Shown here piece after piece: positions 44,665 through 52,692 of a stretch of DNA of 64,000 nt. The position numbers and the translations under genes were made by a program. Positions within the stretch are counted from its first letter, which is position 1. Every line of letters starts with the position of its first letter. The notes under the pieces were generated by a model. It was not told the DNA's origin and did not search any database. It saw nothing but the letters and a program-made list of their open reading frames with translations. The DNA is from Streptomyces echinoruber (GTDB taxonomy: Bacteria > Actinomycetota > Actinomycetes > Streptomycetales > Streptomycetaceae): contig NZ_BMWH01000005.1 in the NCBI RefSeq assembly GCF_014651135.1, positions 186,001 through 250,000 of the forward strand, read 5' to 3'.

Positions 44665-46851
44665 ATGCGCACTGGTGAGCCTCTGCCCGCCGTGGGGGAG
44701 GTCCTCGCCGCCCTCGCGACCGGCCTGTGGCACTGGGACACCGCCACCGGGCAGGTCACGGTCGACGCCGAGGCCGCACGGCTGCTCGGGCTGCCCGCCG
44801 AGCCGGCCGTGCTCGGCGAGGCCCAGGTCCGCGCCCGCTTCCACCCCGTCGACTGGAACGAGATCACCAGCGTGGTCCGCCTCGCCGTCGCCGAGGAGAC
44901 GCTCGCCGAGGTGCGCATCCGGATCATGGACGAGCAAGGACGGGTCGTACGCGTCGTACGCAGCCGTTCCAAACCGACGTTCGACGCCGACCGGCGGGGC
45001 TACCGGCTCGTCGGCCTCCTGCAGGAGGTCGCCGAGCCCACTCCGGGCACCCCGGCCGCCCGCAGCGCCGTCACCGGCGACTGGCGCCGCTCCCGGGAGG
45101 CGTTCCTGCTGGACGCGGGCCGCGCGCTGGCCGAGGCCCGCTCCACCGCCGAGGTGCTGCGGGTCGCGGGCGGGCTGGCGATGCCCGGGTTCTCGCCGGA
45201 CGGCATGGCGGTCTTCGGCACCGAGGGCGACCGGCTGACGGTGATCGGCCACCATGGGCAGCGGCCCGGGGACGAGGAGCCCTTCCTGCACATGCCCCTC
45301 GAGACCGACTACCCGGCCGCCGAAGTGGTGCGCACCGGCCGCGCCGTGTACCTGTCCTCACCGGAGGAGTACAAGCGGCGCTACCCGACGACCTGGCCGC
45401 TCGCCCGGACCTTCGGCCGCCGCTCCTGGGCGTTCCTGCCGCTGACCGTCTCCGGGCGCACGATCGGCACCTGGCTGGCCGCGTTCAAGTACCCCGTCGC
45501 CTTCACGCCCGACGAGCGCTCCGTGCTCACCACGGTGGCCCGCATGCTCGCCCAGGCCCTTTCCCGCGCCGAGGAGGCGGAGTCGGAGCGGGAACTGGCC
45601 GACGGACTGCAACGCTCCATGCTGCCCACGCTGGGCCCCGACATCCCCGGCATGAGCCTCGCCGCCCGCTACATCCCCACCGGCGGCGGCCTGCAGGTCG
45701 GCGGCGACTGGTACGACACGATCCCGCTGCCGGCCGGCCGGTTCGCCCTCGTCATCGGCGACGTCCAGGGGCACGACGTGCGCGCCGCCGGCCTCATGGG
45801 CCAGCTACGGATCGCGCTGCGCGCCTACGCCGCCGAGGGCCACGGCCCCGACGCGGTGCTCTCCCGCGCCTCCCGCTTCCTGCACGGCATCACCGGCACC
45901 ACCGACGACCTCGCCGACCTGCGCTTCGCGACCTGCCTGTACGCCGAGTGCGACCCCGCCACCGGCATCCTGGAGATCGCCCGCGCCGGGCACATGGACC
46001 CGGCGATACGCATGGCGGACGGCACGGTCATCACCCGGCCCACGGCCGGCGGCCTGCCGCTGGGCATCGACCCCGACGCCGACTACCCCATCACCCGGTT
46101 CGCCCTCGAACCCGGCGAGACCATGCTGCTGTGCACCGACGGCCTCGTCGAGACCGGCGGCCACGACCTGGAGACCGGCTGGAAACGGCTCCGCACCACG
46201 CTGGAGGAGCACCAGGGCGGCCTGGAGGACCTCGCCGACGCCCTCGTCCAGGTCGTCCACGGCCCCTCCTCCCACCACACCACCGGGCCCCTCACCGACC
46301 GCCGCGAGGACGACATCGCCGTCCTGCTGCTGCGCCGCGAACCCGACGGCGAGGCCGCCGCCCGCCGCCCGCGCGTCCGCCGCGTCCTGCTCACCGTGGC
46401 CCAGTCCGAACCGGAACGCATCGCCGCCGCCCGCCACCAGCTGCGCGAACTCCTCCACGACTGGCCCGACCCCGACCAGGTCGACTCCGCGGTCCTGCTG
46501 CTGTCCGAGGTGCTCACCAACGTCCTGGTGCACACCGACTCCGACGCCCTCGTCGTCGCCGAGGTCACGAGCGCCCCGGACGCCCGTCACGTGCGCGTCG
46601 AGGTCGCCGACGGCGGCGACGAGCTGCCCCACAGACGACACCCCGGGGAGCTGGCGTCCTCCGGCCGGGGCCTGATGCTGGTCGAGCTGCTCGCGGACGC
46701 GTGGGGGGTGGATCCGCGGGGGGAGGGCAAGAGCATCTGGTTCGAGCTGCGGAAGGGGGTCGGGGAGAAGGCCCGGAAGACCTGGGAAACAGCCGGGGAG
46801 AAGACCCGGGAGACCTGGGGCCAGTCGGAGACGCGTACGACAACACCCTGA
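44665..46851 (+). CDS. PAS/GAF-SpoIIE phosphatase with C-terminal RsbW-like kinase domain
   Basis: 728 residues from ATG 44665. Domain order: PAS-like sensor (about 10-110, TGLWHWDTATGQVTVDAEAA), GAF (about 130-300, FLLDAGRALAEARSTAEVLR; RRSWAFLPLTVSGRTIGTWL), SpoIIE PP2C phosphatase (about 330-540, VGGDWYDTIPLPAGRFALVI, GDVQGHDVRAAGLMGQLRIA, LCTDGLVETGG, REDDIAVLLLRR) and a HATPase_c_2 domain (about 565-690, LLLSEVLTNVLVHTDSDALV, RGLMLVELLADAWGV). Such proteins both phosphorylate and dephosphorylate anti-anti-sigma factors and control stress sigma factors. The last 30 residues (VGEKARKTWETAGEKTRETW) are a charged repeat. The stop is inside 20-bp repeats. Confidence 0.94.
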   Translation: MRTGEPLPAVGEVLAALATGLWHWDTATGQVTVDAEAARLLGLPAEPAVLGEAQVRARFHPVDWNEITSVVRLAVAEETLAEVRIRIMDEQGRVVRVVRSRSKPTFDADRRGYRLVGLLQEVAEPTPGTPAARSAVTGDWRRSREAFLLDAGRALAEARSTAEVLRVAGGLAMPGFSPDGMAVFGTEGDRLTVIGHHGQRPGDEEPFLHMPLETDYPAAEVVRTGRAVYLSSPEEYKRRYPTTWPLARTFGRRSWAFLPLTVSGRTIGTWLAAFKYPVAFTPDERSVLTTVARMLAQALSRAEEAESERELADGLQRSMLPTLGPDIPGMSLAARYIPTGGGLQVGGDWYDTIPLPAGRFALVIGDVQGHDVRAAGLMGQLRIALRAYAAEGHGPDAVLSRASRFLHGITGTTDDLADLRFATCLYAECDPATGILEIARAGHMDPAIRMADGTVITRPTAGGLPLGIDPDADYPITRFALEPGETMLLCTDGLVETGGHDLETGWKRLRTTLEEHQGGLEDLADALVQVVHGPSSHHTTGPLTDRREDDIAVLLLRREPDGEAAARRPRVRRVLLTVAQSEPERIAAARHQLRELLHDWPDPDQVDSAVLLLSEVLTNVLVHTDSDALVVAEVTSAPDARHVRVEVADGGDELPHRRHPGELASSGRGLMLVELLADAWGVDPRGEGKSIWFELRKGVGEKARKTWETAGEKTRETWGQSETRTTTP

Positions 46852-46900
46852 TGGGATCGACAGCATCCTGATGGGATCGACAGCATCCTGATGGGATCGA
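46847..46900. repeat. Three 20-bp repeats spanning the PP2C gene stop
   Basis: cctgatgggatcga starts at 46847, 46867 and 46887, a 20-bp period (cctgatgggatcgacagcat). The PP2C gene's TGA is at 46849-46851 in the first copy. The last copy abuts the IS3 remnant. Confidence 0.92.
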
Positions 46901-46902
46901 CG

Positions 46903-47060
46903 ATCGGCCTGTACAAGACCGAGCTGATCAAACCCCGGCGGTCCTGGAGCCCACTCTCCCAGGCCGAGTCGGCCACCGTCGAATGGATCGACTGGGTCGA
47001 CTGGGACAACCACCGCAGACTCCACGGTGAGACAGGCCATGCTCCGCCCGTCGAGTCACC
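46903..47060 (+). mobile_element. IS3-family transposase remnant (C-terminal piece)
   Basis: The reading frame gives GLYKTELIKPRRSWSPLSQA, ESATVEWIDWVDWDNHRRLH, GETGHAPPVE. This is the characteristic end of an IS3-type OrfB integrase (GLYKTELI, W-x-x-NHRRLH and I-G-x-x-PP-x-E) with the last catalytic Glu region altered. Only about 55 residues remain; no second ORF, intact terminal repeats or target duplication were seen. The insertion may have removed the 5' part of the gene that follows. Confidence 0.8.
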
Positions 47061-47253
47061 ACTCAACCGGACAGGAGGGCTCAAGCGGCACGCAGGCGAA
47101 GCGCAGCCGCCGGTGCTTCCGCTCTGATGACCGGCGTGCCGCGTCCCGGACCAGCAGCGGCCCCTACCGCATGGGGCCAAGGCCGAACGCGCGGGCGTCG
47201 GAGCCCCACCCGGTGACCTCCTGCCAGTCTCTGCATCATGCTCAGTCCTGCCT

Positions 47254-48080
47254 GTGTCCGGCCGCCACAAGCCCAGCGGGGAGTTCGCCCGGCTCGCCGA
47301 CGAGGTCCTGAACGCCGGGAAGGCGATCTGGCGGCGCTGGTGCGACTACGAGCAGGACCGCACCCGCAACCGGCGCCTGCCCGCGCCGCCGACCCCGCGC
47401 AGGCCACCCGAGCAGCCGTACGCCACCGGTTCCGCCCTCGTGGTCGAGCACGACGCGGCCCACCTGAAGTACGACGGCAGCAAGTACCGGCTCACCATGC
47501 GCAGGCTGCTGCGGAACACCGGCACCGACCCAGTGACCCGCTACCTGATCCGCATCTCCGTCGACCGCTACCCGGGCGATCCGGAGCGGTCCAACGCGCA
47601 CTACCGGGCCCATCCGCTGACCTGGGACGAACTCGACCTCACGGCGACGTGCCGGGGGAGGCCATGCGCTGGCAGACCAAACACGACCGGGACGCCTTCA
47701 AGGAAGTCTGGCTGCTGTTCGACAACGAACACGGCCGCTTCCCGCTCTACCCTGGCGAGTCCGTGTGGATCGAGTATGCCTACACCGTCGGCGACGACAA
47801 ATGGGGCAACTGGTTCCAGCGGGCCGTCCGCCTGCCGACCGAACAGCTCGAAGTCCAGCTCGCCTTCCCCGCCGCCCTCGACCCGGTGGTCTGGGGCACC
47901 GAGACCTCGATGACCGCCGAAGCCTCTCCGCTGCGGACCCCGCCCGTCCGCAGCGACGACGGTGAACCACGGCAGTTCACGTGGATCACGGCCACACCCG
48001 CTCTGCACGCTCGGTACCGTCTTGAGTGGCGGTTCCGGGCTCGGCCCGAACGCGACACGGATCAAGGGGAGTTCAGGTGA
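47254..48080 (+). pseudogene. Frameshifted gene coupled to peptide deformylase
   Basis: GTG 47254 opens SGRHKPSGEFARLADEVLNA, AGKAIWRRWCDYEQDRTRNR and continues through YRLTMRRLLRNTGTDPVTRY, LIRISVDRYPGDPERSNAHY to LTWDELDLTATCRG. At the G5 run 47654-47658 the protein carries on one frame back as EAMRWQTKHDRDAFKEVWLL, FDNEHGRFPLYPGESVWIEY, LHARYRLEWRFRARPERD and ends at TGA 48078-48080, overlapping the GTG of def. One missing G, or -1 slippage, joins the halves into about 275 residues. I recall a similar C-terminal domain attached to XRE-type HTH regulators next to deformylase genes in streptomycetes; the HTH is absent here. That recollection is unverified. Confidence 0.65.
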
Positions 48081-48646
48081 TTGACATGCGGCCCAGCCAG
48101 CAGATGCGAGAGCTCGGAGTCGTCCAGCACGGCGCCGGCATCCTCGCCGAACCGGCCCGTGCCTTCGACCTGCCCGCCGAGCGCGACGAAGCCGAGCGCA
48201 TCACCGACGAGTTGTTCGCCGCCATGGAGCGGATCGGCCAGGTCCACCCCTTCGCCAAGGGCATGGGCATCGCCGCCTCGCAGATCGGCATCGGCCGCGC
48301 CGCCGCCGTCGTCCAGCCACCCGGCGACGCCCCCGCCATCATCCTTCTCAACCCGAAGATCACCGACCATTCCGACGAGATGGACGAGCAGTACGAAGGC
48401 TGCCTGAGCTTCTTCGACGTCCGCGGCCTCGTACCCCGCCCCCTGAAGATCACCGTCGAGACCACGACCCTGACCGGCGAGACCGTCACCACCGTCTACG
48501 AACGCGGCCTCGCCCGCCTCATCCATCACGAGATCGACCACCTCGACGGCCTGCTGTACACCGCCCGCATGCGGGCCGGCGTCGACCCGATTCCCGTGGA
48601 GGAGTACCGGCAGAGCGGTCGGGCCTGGGAATACGACAGCGCCTGA
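48077..48646 (+). CDS. def: Peptide deformylase
   Basis: 189 residues from GTG 48077, whose GTGA overlaps the previous stop, so translation is coupled. All three deformylase motifs are intact: GMGIAASQIG (GxGxAAxQ, about residues 62-71), EGCLS (with the metal-binding Cys, about 107) and HEIDHLDG (HExxH, about 152-156). It removes the N-formyl group from nascent proteins. The context (unknown, frameshifted partner, near an IS3 scar) suggests a secondary deformylase rather than the fmt-linked housekeeping copy. Such extra copies can matter for resistance to actinonin-type inhibitors; that is general knowledge, not shown here. Confidence 0.93.
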   Translation: MIDMRPSQQMRELGVVQHGAGILAEPARAFDLPAERDEAERITDELFAAMERIGQVHPFAKGMGIAASQIGIGRAAAVVQPPGDAPAIILLNPKITDHSDEMDEQYEGCLSFFDVRGLVPRPLKITVETTTLTGETVTTVYERGLARLIHHEIDHLDGLLYTARMRAGVDPIPVEEYRQSGRAWEYDSA

Positions 48647-48966
48647 CCATTCCAGACCCGTATCCGACCGAGGGCCGACCAGGCGGGGCCGCTCACGCAA
48701 CCCCAGTCGGCACTTCTCCTGGGGCATGCAGCGTCTGAACTCCTCTGATGAAGCTCCGTCTGACCTGGTAGTGGCCATGTGCTCAGCAGATCGAGCGGTT
48801 GAGGCGTCAGGCCGGGCACCCATGTGGGCATGCAGCGGGCATGCTCTGAGCGTTCTGCGCTTGCAGCGAGGCATGGCCAGGTGTCAGTGAAGCGGGTTTG
48901 CGCCCGATGCGGGCAGACTCCGTCCCTGTCCGGCTGGACTCGTCCGTCTCGGTGGCTCAGCGAGTC
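48647..48966. other. Intergenic region between def and the pirin gene
   Basis: About 320 bp between convergent genes. No gene, repeat or strong hairpin recognised. Composition is slightly less G/C-rich than the flanking genes. Confidence 0.5.
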
Positions 48967-49758
48967 CTACAGCCCGCCCTCGGACATCCCGTGCACCGCC
49001 GGGATCGTGCCCAGGCGGCCCTTCTTGAAGTCCTCGAAGGCCTGCACGAGCTCTTCCCTGGTGTTCATGACGAACGGGCCGTAGTGGGCCATCGGCTCGC
49101 GGATCGGCTGTCCACCCAGGAGGACGACCTCCAGGTCGGGGGTGTGGGAGTCCTGCCGGTCGTCCGCGCGGACGGTCAGCGAGGAGCCGGAGCCGAAGAC
49201 GGCGGCCTGCCCGAGGTGGACCGGGCGGCGCTCGGTGCCGACGAAGCCGCGGCCGGCGAGGACGTACGCCAGGCCGTTGAACTCCTCCCGCCAGGGCAGG
49301 GTGACCTCGGCGCCCGGCGCCAGCGTCGCGTGGATCATGGTGATCGGGGTGTGCGTGATGCCGGGACCCCGGTGCCCGTCCAGCTCGCCGGCGATGACGC
49401 GCAGCAGCGCGCCGCCGTCGGGGGAGGTGAGCAGCTGGACGCTGCCGGCGCGGATGTCCTGGTAGCGCGGCGGCATCATCTTGTCCTTGGCCGGCAGGTT
49501 CACCCACAGTTGCAGTCCGTGGAAGAGGCCGCCGGAGACGACGAGCTGCTCGGGCGGCGCCTCGATGTGCAGCAGCCCGGAGCCGGCGGTCATCCACTGG
49601 GTGTCGCCGTTGGTGATGCTCCCGCCGCCGCCGTGGCTGTCCTGGTGGTCGAAGGCGCCGTCGATCGTGGTGACGGCGAGGACGGGGCGCGGCGCGGCAC
49701 CGGACGGCACGGTCACGCGCGGAAGCGTCAGCGGGTTGTCGACGGTCACTGCGGGCAT
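48967..49758 (-). CDS. Pirin family protein lacking the HPHRG metal-binding segment
   Basis: 263 residues from ATG 49758 with GGAGGAA upstream. N-terminus PAVTVDNPLTLPRVTVPSGA and the part from residue about 37 onward (HQDSHGGGGSITNGDTQWMT, AGSGLLHIEAPPEQLVVSGG, LFHGLQLWVNLPAKDKMM, LPWREEFNGLAYVLAGRG, REELVQAFEDFKKGRLGTIP) are typical of pirin. Pirins of this subgroup are near 320 residues and carry an HPHRGFE block between these two parts. Here VLAVTT joins directly to IDGAFDHQDS, an in-frame loss of roughly 55 residues that removes two of four metal ligands; the HIE pair is kept. Quercetinase or redox function is therefore doubtful. A MarR-type palindrome lies upstream. Confidence 0.88.
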   Translation of the reverse strand: MPAVTVDNPLTLPRVTVPSGAAPRPVLAVTTIDGAFDHQDSHGGGGSITNGDTQWMTAGSGLLHIEAPPEQLVVSGGLFHGLQLWVNLPAKDKMMPPRYQDIRAGSVQLLTSPDGGALLRVIAGELDGHRGPGITHTPITMIHATLAPGAEVTLPWREEFNGLAYVLAGRGFVGTERRPVHLGQAAVFGSGSSLTVRADDRQDSHTPDLEVVLLGGQPIREPMAHYGPFVMNTREELVQAFEDFKKGRLGTIPAVHGMSEGGL

Positions 49759-49787
49759 GGCGGTTCCTCCTCGGATACGCCCAGCTT

Positions 49788-49803
49788 AGTTGAGCGTTTA
49801 ACT
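49788..49803. promoter_or_regulatory. Imperfect palindrome upstream of the pirin gene
   Basis: agttgagcgtttaact at 49788-49803 matches its reverse complement at 12 of 16 positions (AGTT...AACT arms). It lies 30 bp before the pirin start, overlaps the likely promoter, and is of the kind bound by MarR/HxlR-type regulators. No such regulator gene is adjacent. Confidence 0.5.
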
Positions 49804-50297
49804 TTCCACCATCGGCAATGGAGAAGGCCCGCGGGACATTCCCACGGGCCTCAAGCACTCCGCAGCGCGTCGACCGCCGTCTGCGCGGCAACGGCGGCAG
49901 CGGCGGCAACGGCATCCAGGTTCCGTCTCTTCGGTCGGCGCCGGTGTCTTCTTGGCGTTTTCTTGGCCGACTGCTCCCCGTCTCCCTCGCCGCCCGCGTC
50001 GCCCTGCGGCCCTGCGTGATGATCGTGACGAGGATGAGGGCGAGCGGGAGCCGCCCGCCCTCACAGCCGGGCGTCTTGCACGTCGGTCCGTCCCGGGAAC
50101 ACCCAGGGCCCCGGTTCCTCACCCGGTCCGTGCCGAGCCGGGCCGAGCCGGGCCGCTGTGCCGTCCGGATTCCCGGTGGCCCGAGCGGAGGCGGAGTCCG
50201 CTCGCCTTCCGGAAGATCACCCCGAAAGGTCACCCCGGCCCCGGGAGGAACCGGACGACTCACCGCAGACGAGTCGTCCGGCCCGACGGGGCAGGCT
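49804..50297. other. Gene-free interval before the I36 inhibitor gene
   Basis: About 490 bp with one imperfect hairpin (ggcccgcggga and cccacgggcc, 49826-49851) that could end transcription from either side. The translated frames are Arg/Pro-rich. I see no gene. Confidence 0.5.
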
Positions 50298-50663
50298 TCA
50301 GCAGGCGTCGATGTACCAGACGGGGCCCCAGTCACCGTACGCGTCCGAGGAGGGGGCGCCCGGGGTCGTGTAGATGAGCCTCTTGTTCTTGTCGTACATG
50401 CGGGCCTTCGTCCCGGCCGACTGGTTGTTGTACCAGGAGCCGCCGCTGTTCAGGCCGTCCGGGATCTCCTGCAGGTAACAGTCCTTGAACCTGAAGGCCA
50501 GGTCCTTGAAGTTCGACTTCTTGTAGCCGCAGAAGTAGTACTTCGGGCAGTCGGACGGTGCCGCGGCCGCCTGGGACTGGGCCGAGGCGGCGGGCGTGAG
50601 CATGCCGGCCACACCGAACACCGCGGCGGCTGCCGCCAGGCCGAACTTGTGCGAGGTCCGCAC
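50298..50663 (-). CDS. Secreted peptidase inhibitor family I36 protein
   Basis: 121 residues from GTG 50663, with AAAGGGGA 8 nt upstream. Signal peptide: MRTSHKFGLAAAAAVFGVAG, MLTPAASA, cleaved near residue 28. The mature domain has paired cysteines and an aromatic core: PSDCPKYYFCGYKKSNFKDL, FRFKDCYLQEIPDGLNSGGS, WYNNQSAGTKARMYD and a C-terminal WYIDAC. The spacing and fold (Greek-key, betagamma-crystallin-like) match the I36 metalloprotease inhibitors first known from Streptomyces nigrescens SMPI. Divergent from an AraC regulator across three 17-bp iterons. Confidence 0.83.
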   Translation of the reverse strand: MRTSHKFGLAAAAAVFGVAGMLTPAASAQSQAAAAPSDCPKYYFCGYKKSNFKDLAFRFKDCYLQEIPDGLNSGGSWYNNQSAGTKARMYDKNKRLIYTTPGAPSSDAYGDWGPVWYIDAC

Positions 50664-50776
50664 GAGAGATTCCCCTTTCTCACGGAAGCCACCTGCCTTG
50701 AGACCGGTGGTGGACTCGAGCGTGCCCGCTCGCCGCCCCTCTCGTCGTCAGCAGCGGACGCACAGTGCTTGGTGCT

Positions 50777-50827
50777 CGGCGCACACCTCGATTCGGCGCA
50801 CACCTCGATTCGGCGCACACCTCGATT
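50777..50827. promoter_or_regulatory. Three perfect 17-bp iterons between I36 and AraC genes
   Basis: cggcgcacacctcgatt is repeated without any change at 50777, 50794 and 50811. The array ends 49 bp before the AraC start and about 115 bp before the divergent I36 start. Perfect conservation and placement suggest an operator, or very recent slippage. Confidence 0.6.
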
Positions 50828-50875
50828 GACGCGGAAGCACCTGTCGTGAGCAGCAACAGCGGCTGAGAGTGGTGG

Positions 50876-51904
50876 ATGACCACCCGCATCACCCATGACG
50901 CCACGGGGAATTGCATGATCACCGTTCTGGACACCGCCTGCCTGCCGCCCGCCGAGAGGACGGGCGTCTGGGCGGAGACCACGGCACAGGCCCTGGTGAC
51001 CACTCGCTTCAGATTTCCCGACCCCGCGAACTTCGGCGCGCGCATCCGCACCATGACGCTGGGACCAGCGCAGCTGTCGACGTTGTCGTACGCGCAGCTC
51101 GTGTCCTACCGCTCCCCGCGACTGATCCGGCAGTCGGATCCCGAGCTGTACCAGATCGCCGTGATCACCTCGGGACGGCAAGGCATCGAGCAGGCGAGGC
51201 AGAACACCGTCCTGGGACCCGGTGAGATCGTCCTTTACGACAGCTCCCGCCCCTTCGAGGCATCCGCCCACGGTCCCGGCAGGTGCGGTTCCCTGGTCCT
51301 CCAGTTCCCGCGGCGCCTCATGCCGCTGCCCGACCAGGTCGTCGCCCGGTTGTGCGGGGCGTCCCTCGGAGCGGCCGACGGTGTGGGACATGTCTTCCGT
51401 CAGACCCTGGTCAGCCTGACCGAGGCGGCACCCGACCTCACCGCCCGCGACCGCCAAAGGCTCGGCACGGCCGTCATCGATCTCGCCGCGGCGCTCATCG
51501 CCCGGCATGCCGACCGAACGTCCCAACTGCCTGCGGAGAGCCGGATGTCGACGCTGTTTCAGCAGATCACGGCGTTCATCACGCAGCACTTGCACGACCC
51601 CGGCCTCGGTCCGGCCACCGTCGCGGCGGCACACCACATCTCCCCGCGCTACCTGCACCGGATCTTCCAAGCGCACGGAACCACCGTGAACACGTTCATC
51701 CGGCAAGAACGGATGGACCGTTGCCGAAGGGACCTCGCGGACCCCGCCCTCCACGCGACACCCGTCAAAACCATCGGCGCCCGCTGGGGCTACCCGAGGG
51801 CCTCCGACTTCACCCGCGCCTTTCGGACCGCCACCGGCTTGACCCCCACCGAGTACCGGGCCGCACAGAAATGTGCCCGGGGCGGACGGCGCGTGCCTCT
51901 TTGA
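50876..51904 (+). CDS. AraC-family regulator with AraC-binding-like domain 2
   Basis: 342 residues from ATG 50876 (ATG 50915 also possible). The N-terminal domain (LSTLSYAQLVSYRSPRLIRQ, LYQIAVITSGRQGIEQARQN, LGPGEIVLYDSSRPFE) is of the AraC_binding_2 type found in regulators resembling NitR/FeaR. The C-terminal double HTH begins about residue 230: ITAFITQHLHDPGLGPATVA, AAHHISPRYLHRIFQAHGTT, VNTFIRQERMDRCRRDL, GARWGYPRASDFTRAFRTAT, GLTPTEYR. The effector is unknown. It may control the divergent I36 inhibitor through the 17-bp iterons. The stop codon lies in 23-bp direct repeats. Confidence 0.9.
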   Translation: MTTRITHDATGNCMITVLDTACLPPAERTGVWAETTAQALVTTRFRFPDPANFGARIRTMTLGPAQLSTLSYAQLVSYRSPRLIRQSDPELYQIAVITSGRQGIEQARQNTVLGPGEIVLYDSSRPFEASAHGPGRCGSLVLQFPRRLMPLPDQVVARLCGASLGAADGVGHVFRQTLVSLTEAAPDLTARDRQRLGTAVIDLAAALIARHADRTSQLPAESRMSTLFQQITAFITQHLHDPGLGPATVAAAHHISPRYLHRIFQAHGTTVNTFIRQERMDRCRRDLADPALHATPVKTIGARWGYPRASDFTRAFRTATGLTPTEYRAAQKCARGGRRVPL

Positions 51905-51947
51905 CGGGTCGGCCGGCTGATCGTTGACGGGTCGGCCGGCCGATCGG
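51901..51947. repeat. Two 23-bp direct repeats spanning the AraC gene stop
   Basis: ttgacgggtcggccggctga plus tcg at 51901-51923, then a copy with one change at 51924-51946. The TGA stop is 51902-51904, so the repeat starts one base before it. Confidence 0.88.
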
Positions 51948-52036
51948 ATGCGTCCGTCCGGTCAGTGATCACCGATGCGGTGGGGGACCGGAATCCGGAC
52001 CCGGCGCCGCCCGAAGAGACAGAACCCGGCCAAGTC

Positions 52037-52104
52037 GGCCGTACGACCGATAGAGACAGGACCCGGCCGTACGACCGAAGAGGCGGAACCTAGCCGTACA
52101 TCCG
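52037..52104. repeat. 27/28-bp repeats overlapping the SseB-like gene stop
   Basis: ggccgtacgaccga at 52037 and 52065, and a diverged agccgtacatccgg at 52092. The last copy contains the final codons and the TAG stop (cta 52090-52092) of the minus-strand gene. Confidence 0.7.
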
Positions 52105-52554
52105 GCGCATGGCGAACTCGACCATCTGCTCCACCGCCTTGGCGTCGAAGACGATGCGGTGCTCCCCCTCCATGTCGAGGACGAAGCCGTAGCCGGTGGG
52201 CAGCAGGTCGATCACCTCCGCGCCGGTGATCACGAAGTACTTGGACTCCTTGCCCGCGTACCGGCGCAGCTCCTTCAGCGAGGTGAACATCGGGATCACC
52301 GGCTGCTGGGTGTTGTGCAGGGCGAGGAAGCCGGGGGTGTCGCCGCGCGGGCAGTAGACCTTCGAGGTGGCGAAGACCTGCTGGAAGTCCTCGGCGGACA
52401 TCTGCCCGGTGGTGAAGGCGCGCACGGCGTCGGCGAGCGAGGGCGGGGACGGCTCGGGATACAGCGGCGGCTGCTGCCCGTAACCACCGGCCATCGGCTG
52501 CTGGGGCGGGGCGTACTGCTGCTGGGCGCCCACGTTCTGGTCGTAGCCGTACAT
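52090..52554 (-). CDS. SseB-family protein
   Basis: 154 residues from ATG 52554. The N-terminal 35 residues are low-complexity Gln/Pro/Gly/Tyr (YGYDQNVGAQQQYAPPQQPM). The domain reads LADAVRAFTTGQMSAEDFQQ, VFATSKVYCPRGDTPGFLAL, VIPMFTSLKELRRYAGKESK, YFVITGAEVIDLLPTGYGFV, LDMEGEHRIVFDAKAVEQMV. This is the SseB N-terminal domain, common in actinobacteria and linked to type VII secretion contexts only occasionally. Cytoplasmic; function unknown. It diverges from the acyl-CoA dehydrogenase gene. Confidence 0.83.
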   Translation of the reverse strand: MYGYDQNVGAQQQYAPPQQPMAGGYGQQPPLYPEPSPPSLADAVRAFTTGQMSAEDFQQVFATSKVYCPRGDTPGFLALHNTQQPVIPMFTSLKELRRYAGKESKYFVITGAEVIDLLPTGYGFVLDMEGEHRIVFDAKAVEQMVEFAMRRMYG

Positions 52555-52604
52555 GAGCGCAAGCGTACTGAGTCACAGATGACCGATTCGGGGTTGCTTC
52601 TTAT

Positions 52605-52616
52605 TACCGGCGGGTA
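52605..52616. promoter_or_regulatory. TACC-GGCG-GGTA palindrome upstream of the acyl-CoA dehydrogenase gene
   Basis: ttaccggcgggtagc contains TACC and GGTA arms around a 4-bp centre at 52605-52616, 77 bp upstream of the dehydrogenase start. Similar TTAC---GTAA-type sites serve TetR regulators of fatty-acid oxidation in actinobacteria, so this is a candidate operator. Confidence 0.4.
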
Positions 52617-52692
52617 GCATCATCGTAGCTACTTGCTGGTACGGGTGCGAGGAGTCAGTGCCTCGCCGATCCCTCTACGGAGAGCCATCGCC

